Shown one piece after another: positions 7,050-14,946 of a DNA stretch of 21,884 nt; position 1 is the first letter of the stretch; every line of letters begins with the position of its first letter. A model generated the notes under the pieces. The model saw only the letters and a program-made list of their open reading frames with translations. It made no database searches and was not told where the DNA came from. A program made the translations under genes and the position numbers. This stretch comes from CAG-177 sp964587915. Lineage in GTDB: Bacteria > Bacillota > Clostridia > Oscillospirales > Acutalibacteraceae. The DNA lies in the NCBI GenBank assembly GCA_964587915.1, contig CAZPMK010000029.1, positions 1 through 21,884 on the forward strand. Reading direction: 5' to 3'.

Positions 7050-7676
7050 TTACTTAGAATAAAGCTCAACGATAAGATGCTCTTCAACGGGAACCATGAT
7101 CTGCTCACGAGTGGGCAGAGCAAGTACCTTTGCGCTGAGTGCTTCTCTGTTGAGGTCAAGCCACTGAGGAACGGGACGAGCCGCGTTTGCCTCAAGGGTG
7201 TCCTTGATCTTGTCGCTATCCTTGCTCTTATCCTTGATGGCAACCTCGTCGCCTGCCTTGATAAGATATGAAGGAATGTTGACCTTCTTGCCGTTTACTT
7301 TATAATGGCCGTGGGTAACAAGCTGTCTTGCTTCTGCTCTGGAATTTGCCCAGCCGAGAAGATAAACAACGTTATCAAGTCTGCTCTCGCAAATACGCAG
7401 AAGGTTTTCACCCGTTACGCCCTGCTTACGCTCAGCCATAAGGAAATACTTATAGAACTGGCTCTCCTGAATACCGTAGTAACGCTTGGCCTGCTGCTTT
7501 GCACGAAGCTGGAGACCGTATTCAGTAGCCTTCTTGCGGCTCTGACCGTGCTGGCCGGGAGCATATGCTCTGCGCTCGAAGGCGCACTTACCGGTATAGC
7601 AACGCTCACCCTTGAGGAACAGCTTTTTGCCCTCACGACGGCAGAGCTTGCATACCGCACCGGTATATCTTGCCAT
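7050..7676 (-). CDS. rpsD: Ribosomal protein uS4, zinc-binding (C+) form
   Basis: A 208-residue protein with the S4 N-terminal domain followed by the S4 RNA-binding domain (RLDNVVYLLGWANSRAEARQLV, about 95-116). The N-terminus carries four cysteines (9, 12, 26, 31), the C+ zinc-knuckle form. It nucleates assembly of the 30S 5' domain and in many bacteria represses translation of its own operon. It lies between rpsK and rpoA, as in E. coli and many Clostridia; B. subtilis keeps rpsD elsewhere. TTGGAGGTG precedes ATG. Confidence 0.98.
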   Translation of the reverse strand: MARYTGAVCKLCRREGKKLFLKGERCYTGKCAFERRAYAPGQHGQSRKKATEYGLQLRAKQQAKRYYGIQESQFYKYFLMAERKQGVTGENLLRICESRLDNVVYLLGWANSRAEARQLVTHGHYKVNGKKVNIPSYLIKAGDEVAIKDKSKDSDKIKDTLEANAARPVPQWLDLNREALSAKVLALPTREQIMVPVEEHLIVELYSK

Positions 7677-7703
7677 ATGTGTTACACCTCCAAAAAATTC
7701 TGG

Positions 7704-8108
7704 TTACACTCTTCTTCTCTTGGGCGGGCGGCAGCCGTTGTGGGGAATGGGGGTAACGTCCTTAATCATGTTGACCTCCAGACCTGCGGTCTGCAATGCT
7801 CTGATAGCCGCCTCACGTCCCTGACCGGGGCCCTTAACGTAAACCTCAACGGTCTTCATGCCGTGATCAATTGCGATCTTGGCAGCCGTCTCGGCAGCAG
7901 TCTGTGCTGCAAAGGGAGTTGACTTCTTTGAACCTCTGAAGCCCATCTCGCCGGCGCTTGCCCATGAAACTGCGTTGCCCTGAGTATCAGTGATGGTAAC
8001 GATAGTGTTGTTAAAGGTGGATTGGATATGGGCTGCTCCGCGCTCGATATTCTTGCGCTCACGGCGTCTGCGTGTGCCGGTAGTCTTTTTTGATGCTGCT
8101 TTAGCCAT
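7704..8108 (-). CDS. rpsK: Ribosomal protein uS11
   Basis: A 134-residue protein with the S11 core HIQSTFNNTIVTITDTQGN and the basic C-terminal tail PHNGCRPPKRRRV. It forms part of the 30S platform near the mRNA exit channel. It starts 15 nt after rpsM, with GGAGGG before ATG. Confidence 0.98.
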   Translation of the reverse strand: MAKAASKKTTGTRRRRERKNIERGAAHIQSTFNNTIVTITDTQGNAVSWASAGEMGFRGSKKSTPFAAQTAAETAAKIAIDHGMKTVEVYVKGPGQGREAAIRALQTAGLEVNMIKDVTPIPHNGCRPPKRRRV

Positions 8109-8123
8109 AATATCCCTCCTCGA

Positions 8124-8492
8124 TTACTTCTTCTTGTTAGCAATGGTCTTCTTGGGACCCTTGCGTGTACGTGCGTTTGTCTTTGAACGCTGTCCTCTTA
8201 CGGGAAGACCCTTGCGATGACGAACGCCACGATAGCATCCGATTTCGATAAGTCTCTTGATATCGAAAGCGGTTTCTCTGCGGAGATCGCCTTCTACCTT
8301 AATGTTGTGGTCAATATACTCACGAAGCTTTGAAACATCGTCTTCGCTCATGTCCTTAACTCTAAGGTCGGGATCAACGCCGGTTGCTGCAATAATGTCG
8401 CTTGCTGTTTTACGACCGATGCCATAGATGTAAGTAAGAGCAATCTCAATTCTCTTCTCTCTGGGCAGGTCAACACCTGAAATACGCGCCAT
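8124..8492 (-). CDS. rpsM: Ribosomal protein uS13
   Basis: A 122-residue protein with the S13 start MARISGVDLPREKRIEIALTYIYGIG, a helix-hairpin-helix near residues 14-30, and the basic tail RTRKGPKKTIANKKK that reaches the P-site tRNA. It sits in the 30S head. The ATG follows TTGGAGGTGC, 41 nt after rpmJ. Confidence 0.98.
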   Translation of the reverse strand: MARISGVDLPREKRIEIALTYIYGIGRKTASDIIAATGVDPDLRVKDMSEDDVSKLREYIDHNIKVEGDLRRETAFDIKRLIEIGCYRGVRHRKGLPVRGQRSKTNARTRKGPKKTIANKKK

Positions 8493-8533
8493 TTGTCAGT
8501 TGCACCTCCAAAATAATTTGGTTTTCGCCGGGA

Positions 8534-8647
8534 TTAACCCTGGCGCTGCTTGTGCTTGGGATTCTCACAGATAACCATGACTTTTCCCTTGCGTTTAATA
8601 ACTTTGCATTTCTCGCAAATTTTCTTGACAGAAGGTCTGACTTTCAT
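8534..8647 (-). CDS. rpmJ: Ribosomal protein bL36, zinc-binding form
   Basis: A 37-codon gene; on the minus strand ATG is at 8645-8647 and TAA at 8534-8536. The product begins MKVRPSVKKICEKCKVIKRK and ends KHKQRQG. Cys11, Cys14, Cys27 and His32 form the zinc site of the C+ type bL36. It is a 50S protein. AAGGAGGT precedes the ATG and the gene lies 20 nt after infA. Confidence 0.97.
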   Translation of the reverse strand: MKVRPSVKKICEKCKVIKRKGKVMVICENPKHKQRQG

Positions 8648-8667
8648 TAGAATACCTCCTTGAAATC

Positions 8668-8886
8668 TTACTTGGTACGCCATGTGATCCGGCCCTTGGT
8701 CAGATCATAGGGCGACATCTCAACTGTCACTTTATCACCGGGCAGAATCTTGATATAATTCATTCTCAGCTTACCGGAAATGTGTGCCAATATTCTGTGC
8801 CCGTTCTCCAGCTCAACCTGAAAGGTTGCGTTGGGCAGGGACTCAACTACCGTACCTTCAATCTCGATCATGTCCTGCTTAGACAT
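8668..8886 (-). CDS. infA: Translation initiation factor IF-1
   Basis: A 72-residue single S1/OB-fold protein with the IF-1 sequence MIEIEGTVVESLPNATFQVELENGH, full length for the family. It binds the 30S A site during initiation. The AGGAGGT ribosome site overlaps the end of the preceding KOW gene, 9 nt apart, so the two are probably translationally linked. Confidence 0.98.
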   Translation of the reverse strand: MSKQDMIEIEGTVVESLPNATFQVELENGHRILAHISGKLRMNYIKILPGDKVTVEMSPYDLTKGRITWRTK

Positions 8887-8895
8887 AATAACCTC

Positions 8896-9150
8896 CTACG
8901 TGTTGCCGTTAAAATGTGCATCTATTCGTCCGAGTGTTTTCTTCAAAACCCTGTTGCCCGCAAGCTCGCTCTCGTCGAGAACCGTGCCGATGGGTACAAC
9001 ATGACGAATGTTCTTGCTCTTTGGTCTGTTCAGCGGACGTTCCTTGCCGTCGCAAAGCCAAACTCTGCCGCCGCTTACCCGCACTACCGCAAGTAAGCTG
9101 CCGTTGTCTCGCCCTGCAAGCGACCTTACCACCGCACCTTTTTCAAGCAT
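8896..9150 (-). CDS. Small KOW-domain RNA-binding protein
   Basis: An 84-residue basic protein. Its first ~45 residues (EKGAVVRSLAGRDNGSLLAVV...RVWLCDGKERPL) fit the KOW/SH3-like fold seen in L14e/L27e-type proteins, followed by NRPKSKNIRHVV. Similar short KOW genes lie between map and infA in many Clostridia. The function is not established to my knowledge; RNA or ribosome binding is likely. I chose the ATG at 9148-9150, because GAGGTGA (9155-9161) sits at the right distance before it; a GTG three codons upstream overlaps that site. The gene is 10 nt after map and 9 nt before infA. Confidence 0.85.
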   Translation of the reverse strand: MLEKGAVVRSLAGRDNGSLLAVVRVSGGRVWLCDGKERPLNRPKSKNIRHVVPIGTVLDESELAGNRVLKKTLGRIDAHFNGNT

Positions 9151-9160
9151 ACCTCTCACC

Positions 9161-9910
9161 TCATGTGAGAGTAAGGATGACAGGACCGTTTGAGGTTATT
9201 GCCACCGTATGCTCAAAGTGTGCCGAAAGGGAACCGTCCCTTGTTTTAACAGTCCAACCGTCAGACAACTGCCTGACTCCTGCGCCGCCCGCGTTTATCA
9301 TGGGCTCAATGGCAATGGTCATGCCCGGGAGCAGGCGCACACCTCTGCCGGGTGTGCCGAAATTCGGTACGCTGGGGTCTTCATGCATTACTTTTCCTAC
9401 GCCGTGGCCCGTGTATTCCCGAACCACCGAAAAGCCTCTTTCCTCACAATACCTTTGGATTGTTGAGCCGATATCGCCGATTCTGCCGCCTGCGACAGCC
9501 GCCCTGATGCCCTCGTAAAGGCTCTCTCTGGTGGTATCGCACAGCCGCTGAGCTTCGGGAGAAATATCCCCCGCCGCAAAAGTGGCGGCATTATCGCCGA
9601 CATAGCCGTTGAAGGTCGCACCAACATCAATGCTGACGATATCGCCTGCTTTGACTATACGCTTCTTGTTCGGAATGCCGTGAATGACCTCATCGTTTAT
9701 GGAAATGCATGAAGCAGCGGGATATCCGCTATATCCCAAAAAAGTGGGGACAGCGCCGTGCCGTACTATGAAGTCGTGAGCGACTCGATTTATTTGCTCG
9801 GTCGTAACTCCCGGTTCAACCGCGGCGCCCGCCGCTTTTAATGCTCCCGCCGCAATAACACACGCCTCTTTCATAAGACTGAGCTCTTTGGTCGTTTTGA
9901 GCACTATCAT
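9161..9910 (-). CDS. map: Methionine aminopeptidase, type I
   Basis: A 249-residue enzyme with all metal ligands of the family: Asp95, Asp106, His169, Glu202 and Glu233, plus His77 of HGIPN. It removes the initiator methionine from nascent proteins after deformylation, using two metal ions in a pita-bread fold. The length fits the short type Ia form without an SH3 or zinc extension. GGAGG before ATG fixes the start. It follows secY directly by 36 nt; the adk gene normally found between them in Bacillota is absent. Confidence 0.98.
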   Translation of the reverse strand: MIVLKTTKELSLMKEACVIAAGALKAAGAAVEPGVTTEQINRVAHDFIVRHGAVPTFLGYSGYPAASCISINDEVIHGIPNKKRIVKAGDIVSIDVGATFNGYVGDNAATFAAGDISPEAQRLCDTTRESLYEGIRAAVAGGRIGDIGSTIQRYCEERGFSVVREYTGHGVGKVMHEDPSVPNFGTPGRGVRLLPGMTIAIEPMINAGGAGVRQLSDGWTVKTRDGSLSAHFEHTVAITSNGPVILTLT

Positions 9911-9946
9911 GCTAATCCTCCGTTAAAGCGATTTTCTCGCTCGGGC

Positions 9947-11302
9947 TTAGTCAAGGAAGCCCTTGTAGTGACGCATCATCATCTGGCTTTCGAGCTGCTT
10001 AACAGTCTCAAGAGCAACACCGACCATAATTATGATCGAAGTACCGCCGAGAGAAATGTTCATGCCGGCCTCGTAGCCTGCCTTGCCGAGTGCGAAGGTA
10101 GTAATCTGGGAGAAGATTATCGGGAAGAGTGCAACAACACTCAGAAGAAGAGCACCGAGAAGGGTGATTCTGCCGATTATCTTGCCGATATACCTTGAAG
10201 TCGGCTCACCGGGACGGATGCCGGGAATAGAACCGCCGTTGTCACGGATGTTCTTTGACATCTCGATCGGATTATACTGAATGCTTGAATAGAAATAAGC
10301 AAAAGCGATGATGAATACAAAGTAAATAATTGCGTATGCCCAGTGCTCTGAGGAGAAGACTCCGAAGAACTTATCCCAGAAGCTGCCTTCTTCAATCTTG
10401 TTGCTGATGAACATCTCGATTGTCGGGGGCAATGAGAGAATGGAGCTTGCGAAGATAACGGGCATAACACCTGACATATTAACCTTGATGGGCATATGAG
10501 TGTTCTGACCGCCGTACATCTTTCTGCCGACTACTCTCTTTGCGTACTGGACGGGAATCCTTCTCTCTGCGTTATCCATCCAAACGATAAATGCAATCAT
10601 GAGGATAAGAATGATACCTACTGCAATAGTCAATGCGTAGTAGGGTCCGCCGTATCTCCAATAACCGGTGTTAGCACCGTAAAGGGAGGTGATGAGAGTG
10701 GGGATTCTTGAAACGATACCTGCGAAAAGGATTATCGAGATACCGTTGCCGATGCCCTTATCGTTAATCTGCTCGCCGAGCCACATGATAAGTGCGGTAC
10801 CTGCGGTGAAGCAGAGGATGATAACGAGAGCCTGGAACACTGCGGCAAAGCCGGTGTAAGCGGCACCCGAGGCATTGGTTGTCAGATAATTCTGACTTCT
10901 AAGATAGAAATAGTAAGCGGTGCTCTGAAGAATACCGAGAACGATGGTAACGACTCTGGTGATGGAAGCAATCTTCTTTCTGCCTTCCTCGCCCTCCTTC
11001 TGGAGTCTTTCAAGAGCAGGAATTGCAACTGCGAGCAGCTGCATGATAATTGAGCTGTTGATGTACGGAGTGATGGACATTGCGAAAATCGTTCCGTAAT
11101 TGAACGCATCACCTGTCATCATGCTCAGGTAGTTCATAAATGTGCCTGCGTTGGGATCGGCTATGATACCCGCATCACCGATGTTGGTGAAGGGAACGGG
11201 GATAGCCGAACCGATTCTGAAAATCAGCACTATCAAGCACGTGAAAAGCATCTTCTTACGAAGATCGGCGATTTTCCATGCATTAACAAGTGTCTGGAGC
11301 AT
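9947..11302 (-). CDS. secY: Protein translocase subunit SecY
   Basis: A 451-residue membrane protein with about 10 membrane helices and SecY motifs, including DLRKKMLFTCLIVLIFRIGS at the start, the PEG-like MQLLAVAIPALERLQKEGEEG loop and the cytoplasmic IRPGEPTSRYIGKI loop near residue 365 that meets SecA and the ribosome. It forms the pore of the general secretion channel with SecE and SecG. Its ATG overlaps the rplO stop by one base (TAATG), so translation is coupled. Confidence 0.98.
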   Translation of the reverse strand: MLQTLVNAWKIADLRKKMLFTCLIVLIFRIGSAIPVPFTNIGDAGIIADPNAGTFMNYLSMMTGDAFNYGTIFAMSITPYINSSIIMQLLAVAIPALERLQKEGEEGRKKIASITRVVTIVLGILQSTAYYFYLRSQNYLTTNASGAAYTGFAAVFQALVIILCFTAGTALIMWLGEQINDKGIGNGISIILFAGIVSRIPTLITSLYGANTGYWRYGGPYYALTIAVGIILILMIAFIVWMDNAERRIPVQYAKRVVGRKMYGGQNTHMPIKVNMSGVMPVIFASSILSLPPTIEMFISNKIEEGSFWDKFFGVFSSEHWAYAIIYFVFIIAFAYFYSSIQYNPIEMSKNIRDNGGSIPGIRPGEPTSRYIGKIIGRITLLGALLLSVVALFPIIFSQITTFALGKAGYEAGMNISLGGTSIIIMVGVALETVKQLESQMMMRHYKGFLD

Positions 11303-11745
11303 TAGATCACCTCTGCCTTTCCTCCGGCAGCTTCGATCTTTGATTTAGCGCTATCTGAAAAAGCATTTGCCTGAACGGTGAGCTTCTTCGTTAATTCGCC
11401 TTGTCCCAAAATCTTAACGCCGTCCAAAGTCTTTTTGATAATGCCTTTCTCAATAAGAGCGTCAACGGTTACGGTTGCACCGTCGTCGAAATACTTATCA
11501 AGAGTAGCAACGTTTGCTATTGCCATCTCTGTTGCAAAGATGTTGTTGAATCCTCTCTTGGGGATTCTTCTCTGAAGGGGCATCTGTCCGCCTTCAAAGC
11601 CGGCACGCATACCTCTGCCTGCACGTGCCTTCTGACCTTTATGACCCTTACCGGCGGTCTTGCCCTGACCCGATGCGGGGCCACGGCCGATACGCTTACG
11701 CTCCTTTGAGGAACCTGCGGCGGGTGAGAGATCGTGCAACTTCAT
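11302..11745 (-). CDS. rplO: Ribosomal protein uL15
   Basis: A 147-residue protein with the glycine/lysine-rich L15 start MKLHDLSPAAGSSKERKRIG and GRGMRAGFEGGQMPLQRRIPKRGF. It is a late-assembling 50S protein. It overlaps rpmD by one base upstream and secY by one base downstream, giving a coupled rpmD-rplO-secY chain. Confidence 0.98.
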   Translation of the reverse strand: MKLHDLSPAAGSSKERKRIGRGPASGQGKTAGKGHKGQKARAGRGMRAGFEGGQMPLQRRIPKRGFNNIFATEMAIANVATLDKYFDDGATVTVDALIEKGIIKKTLDGVKILGQGELTKKLTVQANAFSDSAKSKIEAAGGKAEVI

Positions 11746-11942
11746 TAGTTTGCACCTCCTTGCTTGGCTTCGCTTACTTCGATAAGGTGAGAGAGCTTTC
11801 TTATCTTACCCTGAGTAGCGGGTGAGTCCGGCTGAACCGAAACGTCACCGATCTTATGAAGACCAAGTGCATGGGCGGTAGCAATCTGGGGCTTGGTGCT
11901 TCCAATAAGGCTCTTTACGAGCTTTACCTGAATATCTGCCAT
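11745..11942 (-). CDS. rpmD: Ribosomal protein uL30
   Basis: A 65-residue protein with the L30 signature VKLVKSLIGSTKPQIATAHALGLHKIGD. It is a 50S protein present only in some bacteria. It starts 15 nt after rpsE; GGAGGG lies before ATG. Confidence 0.97.
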   Translation of the reverse strand: MADIQVKLVKSLIGSTKPQIATAHALGLHKIGDVSVQPDSPATQGKIRKLSHLIEVSEAKQGGAN

Positions 11943-11957
11943 GTCAATCCGCCCTCC

Positions 11958-12458
11958 TTAACCTAAAATTTCTTTTGCAGACTTGCCGCGAATAGCAGCA
12001 ACTTCTTCAACATTACGCAGCTTTGAAAGTCCGTCAAGTGTTGCTCTTACAACATTGCAGGGGTTGTTTGAACGAAGAGCCTTTGTACGGATATCCTTGA
12101 TGCCGACAGTCTCAACAACGGCACGAACGGGGCCGCCTGCGATAACGCCGGTACCGGGAGCTGCGGGCTTGAGAAGAACCTCGCCTGCACCGAATTTACC
12201 GATAATCTCATGCGGGATTGTGGTGCCCTTGAGAGCAACCTGCATAAGATTTTTCTTGGCATCCTCGATGCCCTTACGGATAGCGTCGGGAACTTCGCCT
12301 GATTTGCCGAGTCCGAAACCGATGATTCCGTTGCCGTCGCCTACGACGACGAGAGCCGCAAACTTAAAGATACGACCGCCCTTTACGGTTTTGGAAACAC
12401 GGTTAATGGCTACTACTCGCTCTGTGAGCTCATATGCCGATGCGTCAATCTTAGCCAA
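11958..12458 (-). CDS. rpsE: Ribosomal protein uS5, TTG start
   Basis: A 166-residue protein with the S5 double-stranded RNA-binding segment (ERVVAINRVSKTVKGGR, about 13-29) and the C-terminal half beginning near GTGVIAGGPVRAVVE. It sits at the mRNA entry and decoding region of the 30S. The start codon is TTG at 12456-12458, placed 7 nt after GGAGG; no in-frame ATG lies near, and the residues after it (AKIDASAYEL) match family starts. Confidence 0.97.
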   Translation of the reverse strand: MAKIDASAYELTERVVAINRVSKTVKGGRIFKFAALVVVGDGNGIIGFGLGKSGEVPDAIRKGIEDAKKNLMQVALKGTTIPHEIIGKFGAGEVLLKPAAPGTGVIAGGPVRAVVETVGIKDIRTKALRSNNPCNVVRATLDGLSKLRNVEEVAAIRGKSAKEILG

Positions 12459-12475
12459 AAGTATTCCTCCCCTTC

Positions 12476-12835
12476 TTAGAACTTGAGGCCACCCTCGCGG
12501 GCGCCTTCGGCCAACTCTTTAACACGGCCGTGATAGATGTAACCGCCACGATCGAAAACAACATCGGTTATTCCCTTATCTGCGGCGCGTTTTGCCAACA
12601 ATTCGCCCACTTTGTGAGCAGCGGACTTATTTCCGCCGTATTCCTCAAAATCCTTCTCTACAGTTGATGCAGACACAAGGGTAACACCCTTTACGTCGTC
12701 TATTAACTGAGCGTAGATATGCTGGAGGGAACGGAATACATTAAGGCGGGGGCATTCGGCTGTGCCGCTGATCTTGGCACGGACTCTCTTATGGCGAGTC
12801 TGTCTTGCCTTATTGCTGTCCGGTCTTGTAACCAT
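12476..12835 (-). CDS. rplR: Ribosomal protein uL18
   Basis: A 119-residue protein with the arginine-rich N-terminus that binds 5S rRNA (RQTRHKRVRAKISGTAECPRLNVFRS) and the C-terminal KELAEGAREGGLKF. With uL5 it anchors 5S rRNA in the central protuberance. AAGGAGTG precedes ATG, 21 nt after rplF. Confidence 0.98.
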   Translation of the reverse strand: MVTRPDSNKARQTRHKRVRAKISGTAECPRLNVFRSLQHIYAQLIDDVKGVTLVSASTVEKDFEEYGGNKSAAHKVGELLAKRAADKGITDVVFDRGGYIYHGRVKELAEGAREGGLKF

Positions 12836-12856
12836 AATAATTCACTCCTTAATAGA

Positions 12857-13402
12857 TTATTTGCCGCCCTTTCCGGCCTTGCCTTCCTTGCGGCGGATGT
12901 GTTCGTCAGCGTACTTGATGCCCTTGCCCTTATACGGCTCGGGGGGACGCTTCTCACGAACATTTGCGGCAAACTGTCCGACCTGCTGCTTGTCGGGACC
13001 CGAAATAATAATCTTATTGGGTGTGGGAACCTCGAGAGTGATACCCTCGGGAGCGGTCATTACAACGTCGTGTGAAAAACCGATCTTCATAACAAGGTCC
13101 TTGCCCTTAAGCTCTGCACGGTAACCGATACCGTTGATTTCGAGCTCCTTCTTGAAGGTCTCATGAACGCCCGCTACCATGTTGGCAATGAGAGTTCTGG
13201 TCAGACCATGGAGCGATCTGTTTACCTTATCGTCGTTGGGACGGCTTACGTTGATAACGTTGCCCTCTTTCTCGACGGTGATGTTGGGATGAAGATTTCT
13301 CGAAAGGGTGCCCTTGGGACCCTTAACGGTAATAAGTGTGCCGTCGAGCTGTACATCAACACCCGCAGGGATTTCTATAGGCTTCTTACCTATACGAGAC
13401 AT
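12857..13402 (-). CDS. rplF: Ribosomal protein uL6
   Basis: A 181-residue protein with two repeated L6 domains and the C-terminal signature PEPYKGKGIKYADEHIRRKEGK. It binds 23S rRNA near the factor-binding site. AAGGAGGTG lies before ATG, 16 nt after rpsH. Confidence 0.98.
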   Translation of the reverse strand: MSRIGKKPIEIPAGVDVQLDGTLITVKGPKGTLSRNLHPNITVEKEGNVINVSRPNDDKVNRSLHGLTRTLIANMVAGVHETFKKELEINGIGYRAELKGKDLVMKIGFSHDVVMTAPEGITLEVPTPNKIIISGPDKQQVGQFAANVREKRPPEPYKGKGIKYADEHIRRKEGKAGKGGK

Positions 13403-13418
13403 AGTTTACGGCACCTCC

Positions 13419-13817
13419 TTACCAGATAAATGCAAGAACTTCGCCGCCTACGTTGGCTTTGCGTGCGTCCTTGTCAGTCATAACGCCTTTTGAAGTTGAG
13501 AGGATGGCAATGCCGATACCCTTCATAACTCTGGGCATATCCTCACAATTCGTGTATATTCTCAGACCGGGCTTTGAAACTCTGCGAAGACCGGTGATAA
13601 CCTGAGACTTGTTGGGACCGTACTTGAGAGCGATCTCGATGATGCCCTGCTTACCGTCATCCTCAACCTTGAAACCTTTGATGTAACCCTCATCAACAAG
13701 AATCTGAGCAATCGCTTTCTTCATGTTGGATGCGGGGACTTTCACTGTGTCATGCTTTGCCGCATTCGCATTACGGATACGAGTAAGCATATCAGCGATG
13801 GAATCAGTAATTTGCAT
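13419..13817 (-). CDS. rpsH: Ribosomal protein uS8
   Basis: A 132-residue protein with the start DSIADMLTRIRNANAAKHDTV and a C-terminal part ISTSKGVMTDKDARKANVGGE typical of S8. It binds helix 21 of 16S rRNA; in E. coli it also represses the spc operon by binding mRNA near rplE. AAGGAGGT precedes ATG. Confidence 0.98.
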   Translation of the reverse strand: MQITDSIADMLTRIRNANAAKHDTVKVPASNMKKAIAQILVDEGYIKGFKVEDDGKQGIIEIALKYGPNKSQVITGLRRVSKPGLRIYTNCEDMPRVMKGIGIAILSTSKGVMTDKDARKANVGGEVLAFIW

Positions 13818-13845
13818 ACTGTTTACCTCCTTTGCAATTGCTCAA

Positions 13846-14031
13846 TTACCAGCTTGCTTTCTTGACGCCGGGGATCTGACCTGCGTGAGCCAGCTCTCTG
13901 AAGCAGATACGGCAAACGCCGTACTTGCGAAGATAAGCATGGGGTCTTCCGCAGATTTTACATCTGTTATAGGCTCTGGTGGAATATTTTGCGGGACGAG
14001 CCTGCTTGATTTTCATTGATGTCTTAGCCAC
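13846..14031 (-). CDS. rpsN: Ribosomal protein uS14, type Z, GTG start
   Basis: A 61-residue protein, the short zinc-binding form of S14, with Cys24, Cys27, Cys40 and Cys43 holding the metal. It sits in the 30S head. The start codon is GTG (14029-14031), set by AAGGAGGG 6 nt upstream; the first residues MAKTSMKIKQ match the family, while a later ATG (codon 6) lacks a ribosome site. Confidence 0.98.
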   Translation of the reverse strand: MAKTSMKIKQARPAKYSTRAYNRCKICGRPHAYLRKYGVCRICFRELAHAGQIPGVKKASW

Positions 14032-14043
14032 GGTATTCCCTCC

Positions 14044-14586
14044 TTATCTTGAGAACGGAGCGCCCATAAGAGTGAGCAGCTCGCGTGCTTCTTCATCGGT
14101 GTCAGCGGTTGTGACAAAGCAGATGTCCATGCCTCTTACCTTGTCAATCTTATCATAATCAATCTCGGGGAATATAAGCTGTTCCTTAATACCCATCGAG
14201 TAGTTGCCTCTGCCGTCAAAGGAATTGGGGTTAATTCCTCTGAAGTCACGAACTCTGGGGAGAGCGAGGTTGAAGAGTCTGTCAAGGAACTCATACATTC
14301 TGTCGCCTCTGAGAGTGACCTTGGCGCCGATAGCCATGCCCTCACGGAGCTTGAAGTTTGCAACCGACTTCTTTGCCTTGCAGATTACGGGTGATTGACC
14401 GGTTATCTGCTTGAGGTCGGAGACTACTGCATCAAGAGCCTTTGAGTTTTCTCTTGCTTCACCGCAGCCGACGTTGATAACTATCTTCTCGAGCTTGGGG
14501 ATCTGCATAACGCTCTTGTACTCAAACTTCTTCATAAGAGCAGGTGCAACATCTTTGACATACATTTCTTTTAATCTTGCTGCCAT
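14044..14586 (-). CDS. rplE: Ribosomal protein uL5
   Basis: A 180-residue protein of the usual length, with MQIPKLEKIVINVGCGEA near residue 27 and the L5 segment around DFRGINPNSFDGRGNYSMGI. It carries 5S rRNA and contacts the P-site tRNA. AGGAGGAA precedes ATG, 18 nt after rplX. Confidence 0.98.
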   Translation of the reverse strand: MAARLKEMYVKDVAPALMKKFEYKSVMQIPKLEKIVINVGCGEARENSKALDAVVSDLKQITGQSPVICKAKKSVANFKLREGMAIGAKVTLRGDRMYEFLDRLFNLALPRVRDFRGINPNSFDGRGNYSMGIKEQLIFPEIDYDKIDKVRGMDICFVTTADTDEEARELLTLMGAPFSR

Positions 14587-14604
14587 TTGTCGTTTCCTCC
14601 TCTA

Positions 14605-14931
14605 TTATTCAAACTCAGCAAGGCAGTCGCTCTTCTTGCAAGTGCGAACCTTCTTGCCCTTGGAATCAATTTTGTGGCCAACTCTTGTGGGTCTGCCGCA
14701 CTTGGGGCAAACAAGCTGAACCTTATCCGCATAGAGAGCACTCTCTGCCTGAATGAGTCCGCCGGGCTCACCCATCTTGCGGGGCTTAACGTGCTTTGTG
14801 ACGATGTTAACGCCTTCAACGATTACTTTGCCTTCTGAGGGGCTGACCTGCATGACCTTGCCTCTCTTGCCTCTGTATTTTCCGTTGATAACGACGACCT
14901 CGTCGCCTGTTTTTACATGAACCTTATTCAT
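14605..14931 (-). CDS. rplX: Ribosomal protein uL24 with zinc-ribbon-like tail
   Basis: A 108-residue protein with the KOW fold of L24 (HVKTGDEVVVINGKYRGKRG) at its N-terminus. It helps start 50S assembly. The C-terminal part carries Cys75, Cys78, Cys98 and Cys103 (CPKC ... CKKSDC), where many L24 proteins have no cysteines, so this may bind zinc; the second pair is spaced C-x4-C. I chose ATG at 14929-14931, which is 8 nt after GGAGG. An ATG directly before it (14932-14934) is 5 nt away and equally possible; a GTG at 14938-14940 lies within the ribosome site and is unlikely. Confidence 0.96.
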   Translation of the reverse strand: MNKVHVKTGDEVVVINGKYRGKRGKVMQVSPSEGKVIVEGVNIVTKHVKPRKMGEPGGLIQAESALYADKVQLVCPKCGRPTRVGHKIDSKGKKVRTCKKSDCLAEFE

Positions 14932-14946
14932 CATTCGCACCTCCGA

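Noticed and set aside
8896..9159. GTG start three codons upstream for the KOW gene
   Set aside because: The Shine-Dalgarno GAGGTGA overlaps that GTG; the ATG at 9148-9150 is at the proper distance.
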